From Podaxis mareebaensis (taxonomy: Eukaryota > Basidiomycota > Agaricomycetes > Agaricales > Agaricaceae): 64,000 nt of DNA. The stretch covers positions 27,941 through 91,940 of the forward strand of contig JAEUWP010000173.1 in the NCBI GenBank assembly GCA_018524725.1. The letters run 5' to 3'. The notes beneath the pieces were generated by a model. It had not been told where the DNA came from. It searched no databases and saw only the letters and a list, made by a program, of their open reading frames with translations. This document shows, piece after piece, positions 41,345 to 52,938 of the stretch; within the stretch, counting starts at the first letter, position 1; each line of letters starts with the position of its first letter. The position numbers and the translations under genes were made by a program.

Positions 41345-43496
41345 CTAAATGATACTGAACGTGAATCTTACAAGTGCGACAGTACCGCAATCCTTCCCGC
41401 CAACGTCCAACATCCTCACGGCTCTCCACCCGCACGCCAGACTCTCAACACCACCATCAACACCACCAACCCGCAGGGCACGGCGGATATCAGCCACCCT
41501 AGCACAGAATATGGCTAAGGTATCATCCTTCCCAAATTCCTTCTCGCATACGCTAAGTCTAAAACGTGAAAGATATCAGAAGTCAAGGTCGGATATAACC
41601 ACAGACTGATACGAATCGCGGAAAGGTGAGGAATGGAAAGAACCCTCACCTGAGGAACGTCAACTCCTCCCATGTCTCCCAAACTTCCCATTCAAATACT
41701 GCATCCTGGAGTCCTTGGTCGGTTTGCTTCTTCTTCCACCACAAGTCATCCCACTCCTCTGCCGCAGAGTTTGTATCGTTTGTCGCGGTCGTGGGATAGG
41801 TGAAGTTTAGATCACCAGTCATAGGATGTACAGTTTGCGCTTTGGATCTGTACTCGAGCGATTCAGATCGGTTTGCAAAAATGAAATTAGAGGAGGGAGT
41901 GGCGGATGGTGTAGGAAGGAAAAGCTCGGCTTTTATGTACGCATTGTACGGTTTTGAAGTAGGCTCACGAGTACGGTCTGAGGGCGGAGGGGCTGCGGCA
42001 AACAAATAACAACCGTGAGTTCGACGACTTCTATTCCACATAACGATCGAAGGAAGAACCGATACGTACTCGAACACACTCCAGCGACCTCCCCCCTAAT
42101 CCCCACCCGCCTCCCTTCTTGCTCCCTCTTGCTCCCCGCCCGACGCATCCACTCAGGTTTCGCCATCCACCCCGGCGTCCCAATAAACATGGCTTCATTC
42201 ACCTGCATCCCTAAATCATATGACTGCCAGTTGAGTGCTATAATGTGAGATCCTGTCCCCCAGAACAAGTGCGGGTGCAGGTTGGAAGACGTGATACGAA
42301 GTCCTTTGGGGTATATGCGTCGAATATGGGTTTGTGCGTGCGTTATGAGGGTGGTGAGGATGCGATTTGAGGACGTGAGGAGGGAGAGGAGGGAGGATTC
42401 GGAGATGTTGAGAAGAATATTTGGCGGGTCTGGGAACACTATCGAACAGAGATAAGTTAGTTGATCAATAAGTGCATGTTGGCAACATACACCGGGAGAA
42501 CCACTCTTTAGAAGGTTTCATGCTGCGGAGGTAGTACCCTACTGCCGCAAGAGCTGGGCTGATACGAAGATGGTGTGGTATGCGATTTCGTTTATGTGGC
42601 CAGAATGACTTGGAGTTGCTGGTTTCACCTTCAGACTCTGAGGAGGAGGACGAGGAAGAAGAATCATCTGAACGAGTTTCGCCGCCTCCTGAACCTATCA
42701 AGGATGCAATTGGAGGCGGATAATACTCCACCTACATGCCATCCATACCTTCATCAAGACCACACACGTACCCCAAAGTCATCCTATACTCACCATAACC
42801 AAGACCTTCCCCATGACCATTTCCGGCGTCAACGCACGACCTTCTTCCAAATCCTCCAACCTTCCGTCGACGAATCTCTCGCCCCATGCTTCCCGCATGA
42901 TCCGTACCAGCTCCTGCTGCTCCTGCTCCCCATAAACGTGGCACTCGAGAGACACAAGGACAGGCCACGAGTCAGGGTTTGATTTGACAAATGACCCAAT
43001 GGTGTTGCAGACAGCGGCGAAGGGGATGGATTGGGAGAAAGTGTGCCCATGTGTGACGATTGGACCTGCGGAGGAGGGCCAAACGTCAATCTCTGAGGTG
43101 TGGAAGAAACTAGGGTCAGTCACGTACAGGGGGAAGAGGCACAGATGATATACCGACGCAGCGTGCTCCCCGGGACAAGACATGTGTATATGAATCCGCA
43201 GAGGAGCGCCCAAGGACTTGGTTGGAGAGTAGATACGTGTTATGCGATGACCTATCTCAAGTTCCAATAAGTTGAATCCAGGATGCATGTTGTTGGCAAA
43301 CTCACGATACAAAGTAGTCAGCCAGGGGCAAATCCCTTCTCACCTCTGGTGGTCTGATCACCGGTTTCGCCAACACGCTCACAACATCGTCTTTCAACGC
43401 TTCTTTGATAAAGACTTCTATATGGCCGCTAAGTCGTACTGGGGCCGATGTAGGAGGATGGAGATTGTGTGAAGTGTGTACCGTGAGTGAGTCCAT
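41345..43496 (-). CDS. plc1: Phosphoinositide-specific phospholipase C
   Basis: There are seven exons: 43496-43306, 43251-43154, 43092-42794, 42731-42491, 42438-42070, 41992-41650 and 41558-41345, giving 584 aa. The enzyme would cleave PI(4,5)P2 to IP3 and diacylglycerol at the membrane. The X domain has DYFVSSSHNTYLL (catalytic His), EIDVWPS and the second catalytic His in IVTHGHTF. A Ser-rich acidic linker (DDSSSSSSSSESEGE) follows. The Y domain has RIYPKGLRITSSNLHP, HIIALNWQSYDLGMQVNEAMF and GWMAKPEWMR, and a C2-like end closes the protein. There are no EF-hands or PH domain upstream, so this is a short fungal type; an unseen upstream exon is possible. Confidence 0.87.
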
Positions 43497-43969
43497 GAGC
43501 CGTCCTTCTTGTTGAATGCCGACTTGGCGTACTTATAGACGGCTGACTAGTCATGATTAAATCAGATCAGGAGATCAGTGCTGCTATAAGCAGCATCCAG
43601 GCCTCTCCCAACTGACGTCACTATGTTTCTCGAACCTGACAGCATTCGGAAGGCCTGACAAAACATAAGAGAATGGCATGCACCACCAACACCGATACGT
43701 ATTCGGATGCGAAGAAAGCAGGGTGAGGGAACGTGAGAGGGTGAGATAACCCCCATGCAACAATGTTCTCTTTTTCAATCTTGGGACCAATACATCTTTT
43801 TTGCCAGGATTCAATTACAAGAGCAGAATAACCTTAAAATGCGGGCGCATAAACCCGGTTCCTCTTTATCCTGATCTTGCCTATTTCTCAGTAACGGTTC
43901 ATTCTCGTTCATTTGGGGGACCATGATGTTGGACCAGTGTTGAGGAGAATCCCGGTAATGCTAGATAAA
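43497..43969. other. Intergenic, nothing recognised
   Basis: This is the promoter side of the phospholipase C gene. No repeat or motif recognised. Confidence 0.4.
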
Positions 43970-44311
43970 CAAACCCGGTCAGCGTCCAATTACTCGGATG
44001 AGCATTGGGACCAGCAGGCCATCACCTGGTCTAAATTGGCCTGGGTAAAAAAGTATTGGCCACAATTGAGACAGGAGTATCTGTGAGCCATCGAATTGCT
44101 GAGGTGCTATGATGACCGAGGTTGGCTATGATTTTTGACTTAAATGAAAGATAGACGGGCTGTTACTCACATTTTTCCAGCCGTTCTCATCGCAGAAAAT
44201 TCGGTCGCATTCCCTGCACTCGGGAATTGCATGTCTCTTGGATCTTGAATGTGACTGCACGTTCCGAGGTTTAGAGAACGTGCGGTTACAATCAAGACAC
44301 TCGTAGCGCAT
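43970..44311 (-). CDS. C2H2-type zinc-finger protein, small or partial
   Basis: From ATG at 44,311 the minus strand reads MRYECLDCNRTFSKPRNVQS, then a His-x5-His pair, which is a C-x2-C-x12-H-x5-H finger, followed by a second Cys pair CRECDRIFC. After a likely GT-AG intron (GTGAGTAACAGCCCG, AG near 44,113) a further Cys-pair motif YSCLNCGQYFFTQANLDQ is found, but its frame does not clearly connect and its His ligands are missing. This could be a short nucleic-acid binding protein of the type common in mushrooms or a decaying copy. The left limit is approximate. Confidence 0.45.
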
Positions 44312-45238
44312 CGTGGACCAGCGGTGGGCAGAGGATAACGAAAGGAATGGGATTGATGTGGATCCTGATATCGTCCTTCTTAAGTACCTCTGATAAGGGT
44401 TACGTGAGAGCCCACAGTCTGAGCGACCTGGAACTGAACTTCGTAGAACGTAGCGGTCGTAGCCTCCGCAGCCAAACCACCGCAGGAAAGGTGCGGACCA
44501 AAATTCGCGTATCAAAACCAGGAGACACTGGAACCATCTAATAGCCAGTCATACGCTGTCAACTTTAGGATTTCATTCCACAGAATGAATTATGCAGAAT
44601 TCATGAGACATTAGGCAACATGACGTCAAATCCAGGATCAATAGGACCAAGCGGGTAGGTGAAGATTCGGAGAGAGAAGGAAAGGATGGCGTCGCATACC
44701 TTAGTGGTCCCTGAGCATCCGTCGGTGTCTCCCTTCGTCAGAACGATCGTCGACTCATTTGGGATATCAGGCCCTTCGAGAAGTTTGCACGAAAGTGAAG
44801 AATATATCGAGAACTAGTCGATCACCCGCACTGATTCGGTTCCTCGACTATTACCGCGTTCCAAAACCGAAGCGCAGTTTTGACACCGAGATGCCCTCTA
44901 AACACGCGAGGGAGTCGGTTGTGCAATGTTCTCGTACATGGTGGTACACAGGTGTGGCCTGGAAACATCCAGACCCTATTCTTGATACTCAACGTCCAAC
45001 GTCCAGCGGTTCAGCGCTCACAACTCCTGCTGGAGATCGGACGTCAGCTGGCTGCCACAGTGTACCTACCGTCCGCTGTCTCCTCTCCTCCTCTCCTAAA
45101 TATCTTCGTCGTCATCATATTCCTCCTAAGCAGAACCGCGTCCAGAAATGTGTCGAAATGAAGCAACGTAATAATACCTTACATCAGTTCGCGGTGTAAG
45201 GTGGGGGGAGGTGTGAATAAAGCCTGAGCTTGACTCAT
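44312..45238. other. Intergenic, nothing recognised
   Basis: A 146-codon frame at 44,759-45,199 has no recognised motif. This is the upstream side of the zinc-finger gene and the left flank of a NACHT relic. Confidence 0.4.
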
Positions 45239-45720
45239 GACCCTCGAACGAGATATTGGAATCTTCGTGAACTTTGCCCTTTCATCCACGAAGCAACAAT
45301 TGTTCGCGTTATGGGCGAGCACAATTTCTTTGGTCCCGTAAACCAGTTGCGCAGCGTCTGTTCCCTTGCGGTGCACGGGGAAAAGGCGGCAGACTCGAAC
45401 CATCCCCAGTCCAAGTTCTGCACTCACATTGTGCAATTGCTCCCCTCCAAGATACACCCAGCATTCAAGCGGAATCCTGCTGTTCATCGGATACTTAAAT
45501 GGCTCTGAGGTCAAGGGTGTTCTAGCACTGGAATGGAGCTCGAGTTTGCCAACCTCTGGAAAATCTATGGCTCTATCCACTCCGCATTAGAGCTCGACCG
45601 TTCTCCAGAGGTCAGGTCCATTATGCACCATTCATGAGCTTTCTACCGGATCCAGAGCTCTCGAAAGAGTTTTGTGTCCGCTCCTGCCTCCTTGACCTTC
45701 GCCGAAAGATACATACGTTT
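45239..45720 (+). pseudogene. NACHT gene relic (3' half of exon 2)
   Basis: This is similar at DNA level to 56,946-57,440 of gene 7. Frame fragments include LERDIGIFVNFA, FFGPVNQLRSVCSLAVHGEK, ADSNHPQSKF, SIHSALELDRSPEV and ending DPELSKEF-like sequence. Several frameshifts and stop codons separate them, and there is no P-loop, first exon or C-terminal module. It lies in the same orientation as the plus-strand NACHT genes. Confidence 0.7.
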
Positions 45721-46226
45721 TCATGACCGTCGGCTGATAGTTCGAAAGTGCGTATCCAGATCCTCCACAACCTCAATCAACCTGCCCTCGAAGTATATAA
45801 ACATGTGAGTGACACTTGACATGGCGCACGGCGTCTTGCGATTCCAAAGTGCGCAACTATCATTCACATAACATGCGGGTTTCTAATCAAAATGTGTTAA
45901 TTATCAAGATATGATACAACCCACTATGGTAGGCATGGTAAGGCAATCAAGTCAACTAACGAAGCTGGAGGTAAGCGTTCGGGGCTACAGGACTGCTGAA
46001 GGACAAAGGCAAAGCAAAGCATGAGTAGACGGAACGAGGAGATACATGGAATATATAGATAGGGCGAATGAATAGATCAACCGTCATAAAAGTGGTCGGA
46101 GCAAAAGGTAATGGGGTGTATCCGCATGACATCCGGGCGATATCTTATGAAGTACCACAACAATATATGGGAGGTCACCAATGACATCTATGGAGACGGC
46201 GCGAACTCCCGGAAGCCGTCACTCGC
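45721..46226. other. Intergenic, nothing recognised
   Basis: This is the 3' flank of the fungalysin gene. It is AT-rich, with no motif. Confidence 0.4.
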
Positions 46227-48796
46227 TCAAAGAAACTCGTTCCCATTGCCATCGCCACCGTCGTTCTCGTCCCGACATTGCGAAGGAACAGAGCGTCCCT
46301 AAAGAAACAGGAAGTTGATTACCTCATACGAACGATGCAAAAAGGTGATGAACTCACATTGGTACGGATGCCTCCACCCCAAGGTGTCCTACCCTCGACA
46401 CGAGCGTCAACGCCCAAGCCCCTTTTAGCAAAGGCCTTCCACAACAAGCACACGTTCTCTCCATCAGTCAACACGCGGTCAGCCTCGATGATGGCATCAC
46501 GAGCGTCAAAGAATGAAGGTCTGCATGGCTGAAGCTTCATGCCGTTAATCACGAGCCTATTTTGCACCACGATTAGCGTGAAGCGAACAGAAAAAGTGGA
46601 ACGAGAATACGTACTGTACAGCCAGACTATTGCCGTGCCTTGGTACGAACAACTCCTTATCATCTCTCCAGAAGTGATGGTTCTTCGGAACCTTGCCATC
46701 GGGACCAGGTGCAGGCGGGAATAAGTCGTCCGAGAAACCGTGCTTTGCAATCAACCTCTGCGAGACGACCCAGAGGATTTCGGCCCAGACTTCACCAATC
46801 GCGTGGACACCCCAGTAACCGGGCTTGTCGAGGGTCTTGTATGTCGACGGGTTGATCTTGTCGTCTACCGAGTAAATGAAGTTGCGGATACCGTCTGGAC
46901 GGTTGGCCGCCCAGGCGCCCATAGCGTAGTCGGAGGGCGTGCGGTTACTCCGGATGATCGTCGCAAGGAAGTCACCCCAACCCTCACCCATACCTCCGCT
47001 CTCACCCCACCCGAGACAGCCCGAGTTGGCAGGACCACCCGTCAAACGCGTGCTAAGACCGTGACTGTACTCGTGGATAACGATACCAGCCTCGAAGTCA
47101 CCATCGCGGTAAGGAAGAGCCGTATTCCACAAATACATCCTCATGCGTCCGTTCTGGCCATCAGGTGGTGTCATGAAGTTGGCATTGTTGTAGCCAGAAC
47201 CATCCTGGGCATTGGCAATAACGGCGTCGTTCTCCTGTCCACCACGGCCAAAGTTATATTGCTGGAAGTTCCCGGCAACTTCGTTGAATCCATAGCGGTA
47301 GTAGAGATCGTGGATGAGGTTAGTGGTATAGAAGAGTTGAGTGACAGTGGCGTTTATGTATGAACGGGCTTCGTCGTAAGCATCCTCCCGTTCCGTCTCC
47401 TTCGGATTATACTTGTAGTCGAATGACCTCTTCGCCCCACCATCGGGACGGTAGTTATCCATGTAGCGGTTCTGTCCCTCCCAGTTTTCTTGAGCAAAGA
47501 TGTTGTTGCCCCAGGTCGTCGTGGTGTTCCTCCAGAAGCCCTGTTTGCCGTCCAGGCGGACGTTCGTATAGGCAGGATCGTGTGAATAAGGAATCGCGTG
47601 CCAGCCAGCGGGCGATGCTTGGGCATCGAAGTTCTCCTCTCGGACCGCGCGCTTGCCACACTCAGGATCATTGACTCCCCAAGGGTAAACTTTATAAGTT
47701 GCCTTTTTGGGCTCGGGTGATGGGATCGGAATGATGGAATCTGACGCCCAGTCGACTACGGAAATGATCCGGTGGGGGGCCGCTGCGGTGACTGCGCTTT
47801 CATACCAGTTGTCCTGCATCTCGACCTCAAACTTCCAAACAAGTTGCAGCTCGGTGGCATCATTAGCTTTGTTGGGAACTTGGACATAAGCCAGCCGCGC
47901 TTTGACTGGGCTAACCGCGTCGGGAACATTATCGACCGTAAACTGAATTTGCGACGAGTCGTCGCCGGGAGCGAAGTGACTTTCATCCGAAATTACCATC
48001 TTGTCAATGTGGTGCTGATGGTTGTTCGTAATATCCTCTGCGAGCTCAGGGTTGGGTGTTGCAGCAAGCATGAATTGTAGAAGGGCGGGGCGGAAGTCAG
48101 ACGGGTCGGAGGTAAGCGAAGCGGGAAGTTGGGGATGAGCGCAGTTGGATTCAATGATGTGAGAAAGCTCTGGGGAGACAATGGGGGCGTCCATCACGAC
48201 CTGGGAGTCGCTTGTCTGACGCACAAGGGAAGCGATATGGCTGTGGAGTTGGCCACAATACTCGTCTTGGGGGTGACGGAGGTCCTCTGGCGCTACAGTG
48301 CTAGAGAACGGGGCAGGTTTAGGACCACTGTAGAACTGAAAACATAGTGAGATTCAGCTGCACAGCATGAAGGATAGGTACACACCGAGTTGCCATATGA
48401 CAAGACACGTCCATCCTTGATGTTGATATTCATATCTCCGTCAGCGACCTCCAAACCATTAATGACCTGGCGGACATAGACATGGGTTACTCCTGTATTC
48501 TCGTCCGTGTAGGAGTCTTTGCGAATCTTCCAAGAGCTATGTGCGTCCGACACGCCGAGGACATCCGATACGAACAATCTTGCGACGTCATATGGGTCCG
48601 TGGACGGGCTCAGCGGCGTAAAGCCAGCAGTCTGAATCTGATAGGGGTTCGACTTGAAGACAGCGTGAGGGTGCTCAGGACCGAAGCCAAGAGTCTTACG
48701 CCGTCTCAGAGGTGCATTGCTGTCATGGCTGTGGCCATAAACGCTGCCGGCAAGGGTGGCAAAGACAAGAGACGCGGTGAGCAAACAGCGCATCAT
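46227..48796 (-). CDS. Fungalysin, extracellular metalloprotease (M36)
   Basis: There are four exons: 48796-48386, 48335-46615, 46556-46358 and 46298-46227, giving 800 aa. It is a secreted zinc endopeptidase made as a pre-pro-enzyme. Residues 1-21 are a signal peptide ([17 protein letters not shown]). A long FTP-type propeptide follows, with [20 protein letters not shown]. The mature enzyme has the zinc site HEYSH and the third ligand in GEGWGDF, plus [17 protein letters not shown]. The C-terminal segment ([23 protein letters not shown]) is usual for the family. A TATA box (CTATATA on the minus strand near 48,840) lies about 45 bp before the ATG. It probably serves external protein digestion. 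All parts are intact. Confidence 0.92.
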
Positions 48797-49760
48797 GTAG
48801 GCTGGGAAGAGGATATAGAATAATACCCAGGACCTGGGGTATATAGAGAGGAAAGGAGGTGGTGGTTGAAGGGAGAGGGGAAGAGTAGGAGATAGCGCTC
48901 TATAAGGAAGCCAAGCGCGGCGTTGCGGGGTACAGCTTTGGCCTTGTTGTCGCGTGCTTGGTTCAAATGACTCGTGCACAACCTCTGCTTATCTGCCACA
49001 TGCCCATGCGCTTCCTATGTCGGATAGCTGCTTAAAGTCGCATCGTAATCATACAGCACCAATACATCCTTCTTACCTGCCCTACTGCGACGCATTCGCA
49101 TTCTCTCCGCAAACGGGTGCAGTGCCGGACCAGTCCCTATCTCTGTTTGACTCAGACGTCCTAGCCAAACAAGACACGACGTGCCAAATTGACCCTGTTT
49201 GATTGCCTTGTCAACTTCGCCGAGGTCTCCTTTGTAATTTCACGACTGACATGGTCATTCCTGCACCTCACCCGAGACCATTGTCTTCGTTTCTCACAGA
49301 CCGAATGGCGTAGCCTGTCCCCTCGACCGAATTTCAGCCGGAGGCTTCTGCCCTGCGACGCGTCAGCTCTCCATTCTTAGTCAGGGAACACGTAAGGTGG
49401 CCCTTGCGCAAACTTTGGGGCGGAGTTTCGAAGGGTTGGTCGACTTTTGGCATGATGATCTGGCTCCTGGTGTTGGACTTCCGCTTGGTTTCCGAACTCC
49501 TGCGGAGTGATCCAAGTTTTCAAACCTCATGTTTACCTCGAGGGTTGCTCTGCTTCTAACCGAATTCAAACAGCGGTGACTCCGGTGCCCGAAGGCAGTG
49601 ATACGAGAATCTCGAGTTGGCCTAAGTCACCCATTAAACCCGAAGCGCCCATGAACCACTTTTCGACGATCCCTGCGTACTAACCGAGAATTGTCTTGCG
49701 TAATCAACGAGTTCAACCCCTTGTCCCTATTCTCTCCCCCACCCTCTGTCTCGATATTCC
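48797..49760. other. 0.95 kb intergenic
   Basis: This holds the fungalysin promoter with a TATATA near 48,840 (minus strand). Further right no gene was recognised; the last part may be decayed NACHT sequence but I could not align it. Confidence 0.45.
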
Positions 49761-50360
49761 TACTTGACCACTGCGAGTCCAGATGCGAGATCCCATCATG
49801 CGTCATTCATGGACTTTTTGCAAGACCCAAAACGTTCCAAGGAGTTCTGCATCTATCTGGACCGCCCGAATCCTCCGCGCCGGGAGCTGTTCGAACATTC
49901 GGACAATGTGCATGTCCTGAGCGAATGGCCAACAGGGAGCATTACGAGAGCCGAAACATCCTGACTGTCGTCACCTTTCCAGAGGGATCGAGCAACGTTC
50001 ACCTGACGTGGCCTAATCAACGAGTGAACAAATCCTAAAGATACTGCCTCTCGATTTGCAATACTCTTCCACATTTGTCGATGCGACCGTCCTCTGGACT
50101 CTTCAACGCTCACTTCCCTACTCAAGTTCGAGCTCCAAATGATTCCTCGTTCACAAGTTCGACCTTTCGAGACCTTGGGCTCTTCGAGGAGGCTAAGAAA
50201 GAATGTGAGCCTATATCCTAAATCTCTCATACCCGTACCAACCCTATTGCTGCAGATCCCAATTGAACACCACAACAGGTTCGACATGAGCGTCTATGTG
50301 CCTAGAAAGACCCTACCATTCTCAAACGGGGAAAGTACAACGTTGTTTGCTGGAAGCTAA
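49761..50360 (+). pseudogene. NACHT gene relic (end of exon 2 to exon 4)
   Basis: Fragments follow the order of an intact gene: HHASFMDFLQDPKRSKEFCI (end of exon 2), SNVHLTWPNQR (start of exon 3), LLKFELQMIPRSQV and RRLRKN followed by a GTGAGC donor, an intron ending CTGCAG, then IPIEHHNRF and VYVPRKT of exon 4. There are several frame breaks, and nothing of the P-loop half is visible. Retention of the C-terminal module's splice sites shows that the module belongs to these genes. Confidence 0.7.
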
Positions 50361-51609
50361 CATCTATCAACCGGAGACTTGTTGCATACCCTTCGATCTT
50401 CGGTTCTCATTAATGGTCGGGCGGATGGTTACTCTGTCACTTGTTGAAGATGAGTGTTACGCTTTGGCTCGCTAACACTCTGACTTCAAACGCCATTAAC
50501 CCAGCTTCATATTCCTAAGGTCCTCCTGGCTCGTACTATGTTTCCCGTGCCGTACAGATTGCCGTCGCGGGGCTCATCACTGCGTGCACAAGACGTATTG
50601 ACGGTTTCCACCACTTCCTACGGCAGTGAATGGGGAGAAAGTCACCCACAAGAGCTCGCCCAGATCGATATTCCAGAAGTATCGCAGTACTTTGGGGATT
50701 GCGGATTGCCTTGATGATTCTTTGATCTCATTCCTTCATTTCTCCACGGTGATATTGCATCTTGTTCCCTCCACGCGGTTATTTATTAGCTTCTTTATTA
50801 CTCGCTCTTTCATCTTCATCCTCGTTTACATCCCTCGATGACGTTGAGGGTGTGTTGGACTATGCCACAACATTCACGGTGAAGGTTACATGTACCATTG
50901 TTCGATTCTATATATACTATCGGCCTATTCGTTTCTTGTCCTCGGTTGTCATCATACTTACAAAGAGAACTTATATCTATGCAGCACGCGAAGAGACGCA
51001 TTAGGACACTACAGTGGTAGAACTGGGGAGGTAGAAGGGCGATGTAGAGCGCACGGAGACTACTGTAACCTAAAGACATGTAGAAGTCGGGAGTGCCTCG
51101 CCGTTTTCATACCAAAGTCGAACGCATGTTCCCTTGCTTCTTGGTGACATAATCTCGGAGGCAGTTGTTCGCAGACGTTTACGAATTATACCGTCGGTGC
51201 ACTATCCTCAAGTAGACCTTGTTAAGCACCCAGTCCCACCGACAGCATCTGCTGGGATACCCGTGCCTGGATACACACCCTGCGCGTACGATAGTTAAGT
51301 GATATATTCGAGTACCAAGTGAATCACTATCTCTGCATGATTCTCCACGCCTGGAGTATCACGGTATTACTTCCGGTCCGAGGGGTGCGTTCTCCTTTTG
51401 AAGTGGGGCTCTTCGTAAACTTAAATTCGAGCTAGATGCTCACCATCAAGTCTCTTTCAACTTTATGCGACCAAAGACACCGACTGGGGTCATAGTCGCC
51501 CAAGCTTCTGAATCAAACCTTGTTTACATGGATGGGCTTCCAATGAGGATATAAGCGTTGTATAGCAGCCTTTCAGCCGTCCCAGCTTCTCCGGATTGCG
51601 CCGTTTCCG
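50361..51609. other. 1.25 kb without a recognised gene
   Basis: Only short frames with no motif were seen. The right part is the upstream side of the small secreted protein. Confidence 0.45.
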
Positions 51610-52367
51610 ATGCTCTCTAAACCTTTCTCCTTGGTATTCATACTAGGCGTGCTTGTTTCCCCAAGCTTTGCGTCCAGCAACAGCGCCGAGGCATCTACAG
51701 TGCGTTCAGTGCGAGCTCTTATACTAAAAGCGCAATGTCAACAAAAGATACAGAAAATAGAGCCAGGTGTGTATGAAATCGTCAACTCAGCGTCGGGGAA
51801 CTGGGCTCGTAGCTTTCCCGGTCCGCCACATGGCCCATGGATATTGCCAATCATGATGACCACCCAGTTTTCGAGTGGCTATCAAATGGTTCGATACTCC
51901 ATTCTCTATGCTCTATTCCTTGATTTACTCTATTATACAGTGGGAAGTAACCCCGTATGAGGAAGGATACAAGATCGTCAACTTTGGTTCCAGGAATTCT
52001 GTCTTTTCTCGCGGACAACCGGCAAGTGTTCCTCGATTGGCTCTACAAACTTAGCAGACTGATCGAAAAGCAGGGAGGCATAGTTGGTGGCTTCCCAGAT
52101 GGATTCACAAAATGGTATATTGAAGCTGCTGGGGGAAGTGAGTACCGTGTAAGTTGTCATAACTTATCGTCCCTTCTGGTATTGGCGTCTAAGCCAAGAC
52201 ATCAGATTCACTACCCGAACAAGGACCTAATCTGGACGGTCGACCCGGGTAGCTCTACTGTACGTTTAAGTCGAACCTTGTCAGGACGACGCTGAGGGAA
52301 TTCACAGATCATCCTTGAACCTGCGCAAGGAGGCGACAATCAGATTTTCCGTTTCGACAAAACCTAA
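51610..52367 (+). CDS. Small secreted protein, possible I66-type peptidase inhibitor
   Basis: The protein starts with a signal peptide (SLVFILGVLVSPSFAS). Exonic fragments then read IEPGVYEIVNSASGNWA, an intron (GTTCGATACTCC...TATACAG), WEVTPYEEGYKIVNFGSRN, FTKWYIEAAGGSEYR, an intron, IHYPNKDLIWTVDPGSST, an intron, and IILEPAQGGDNQIFRFDKT-stop at 52,365-52,367. The beta-strand rhythm with paired W/Y and the closing IFRF resemble mushroom beta-trefoil inhibitors of family I66; a ricin-B-type lectin is the alternative. The joint between NSVFSRGQP and the FTKWYIEA exon is unclear: a GC-AG intron is possible, but the frames do not fit cleanly, so the gene may carry a frameshift. Confidence 0.45.
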
Positions 52368-52938
52368 TACTTGGTATTGAGGGTATGTGTGCAATGGACC
52401 AGAGTCTCGGCCTATACACGCATGATGAGCTGGAAGAGATGTCCTACGAAGTACCGAAACTGCGTTTGTAAGACGACGAATGAACCCTTGAATTAAATTC
52501 TGTCCCAAAGTGACATCGCGGGAACAAAAGGTTAGGTGAAACTGACGATAAGAAGTTATCGAGAAAGGGAGCAACGAGTGATAAGATGGCGACGACTTAC
52601 AGTCCAGTCAACTGCGTAACCAACGGAAATGCATTTACTTCAGCTGTGGATAGCGTGAAGGAGTGTAGGTGCCCTGGGCTTGCAGATGAACGCCTACCAT
52701 TTATTTTTTAAGGAGTGCTAAAAGGAAGGCGATGTTCTCCCGGAGCTCGAAGCCTGCAAATTCATAGTCTCCCGTAGTTAGACGCTTAGTGTGTCTTTTT
52801 GTGATCTTTGATGGGGACACTTAGAGTCACCCGTGGGTGGCTGAACGCTCTGGCGTTACTAAGCATGGTAACGTGCACACCGTACGTCACTGAACCTTGC
52901 CACAGCCCTTACTTAAGCTTTAAGCTTTACCTCTAGCC
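52368..52938. promoter_or_regulatory. Upstream region of NACHT gene 6
   Basis: No gene recognised. The last 200 bp are presumably the promoter of gene 6. An AAGCTTTAAGCTT near 52,915 lies just before the ATG. Confidence 0.4.

Noticed and set aside
42575..42982. 135-codon plus-strand ORF
   Set aside because: It is antisense to phospholipase C exons 3 and 4, which are strongly supported.
46740..47363. 207-codon plus-strand ORF
   Set aside because: It is antisense to the fungalysin catalytic region, with no motif of its own.
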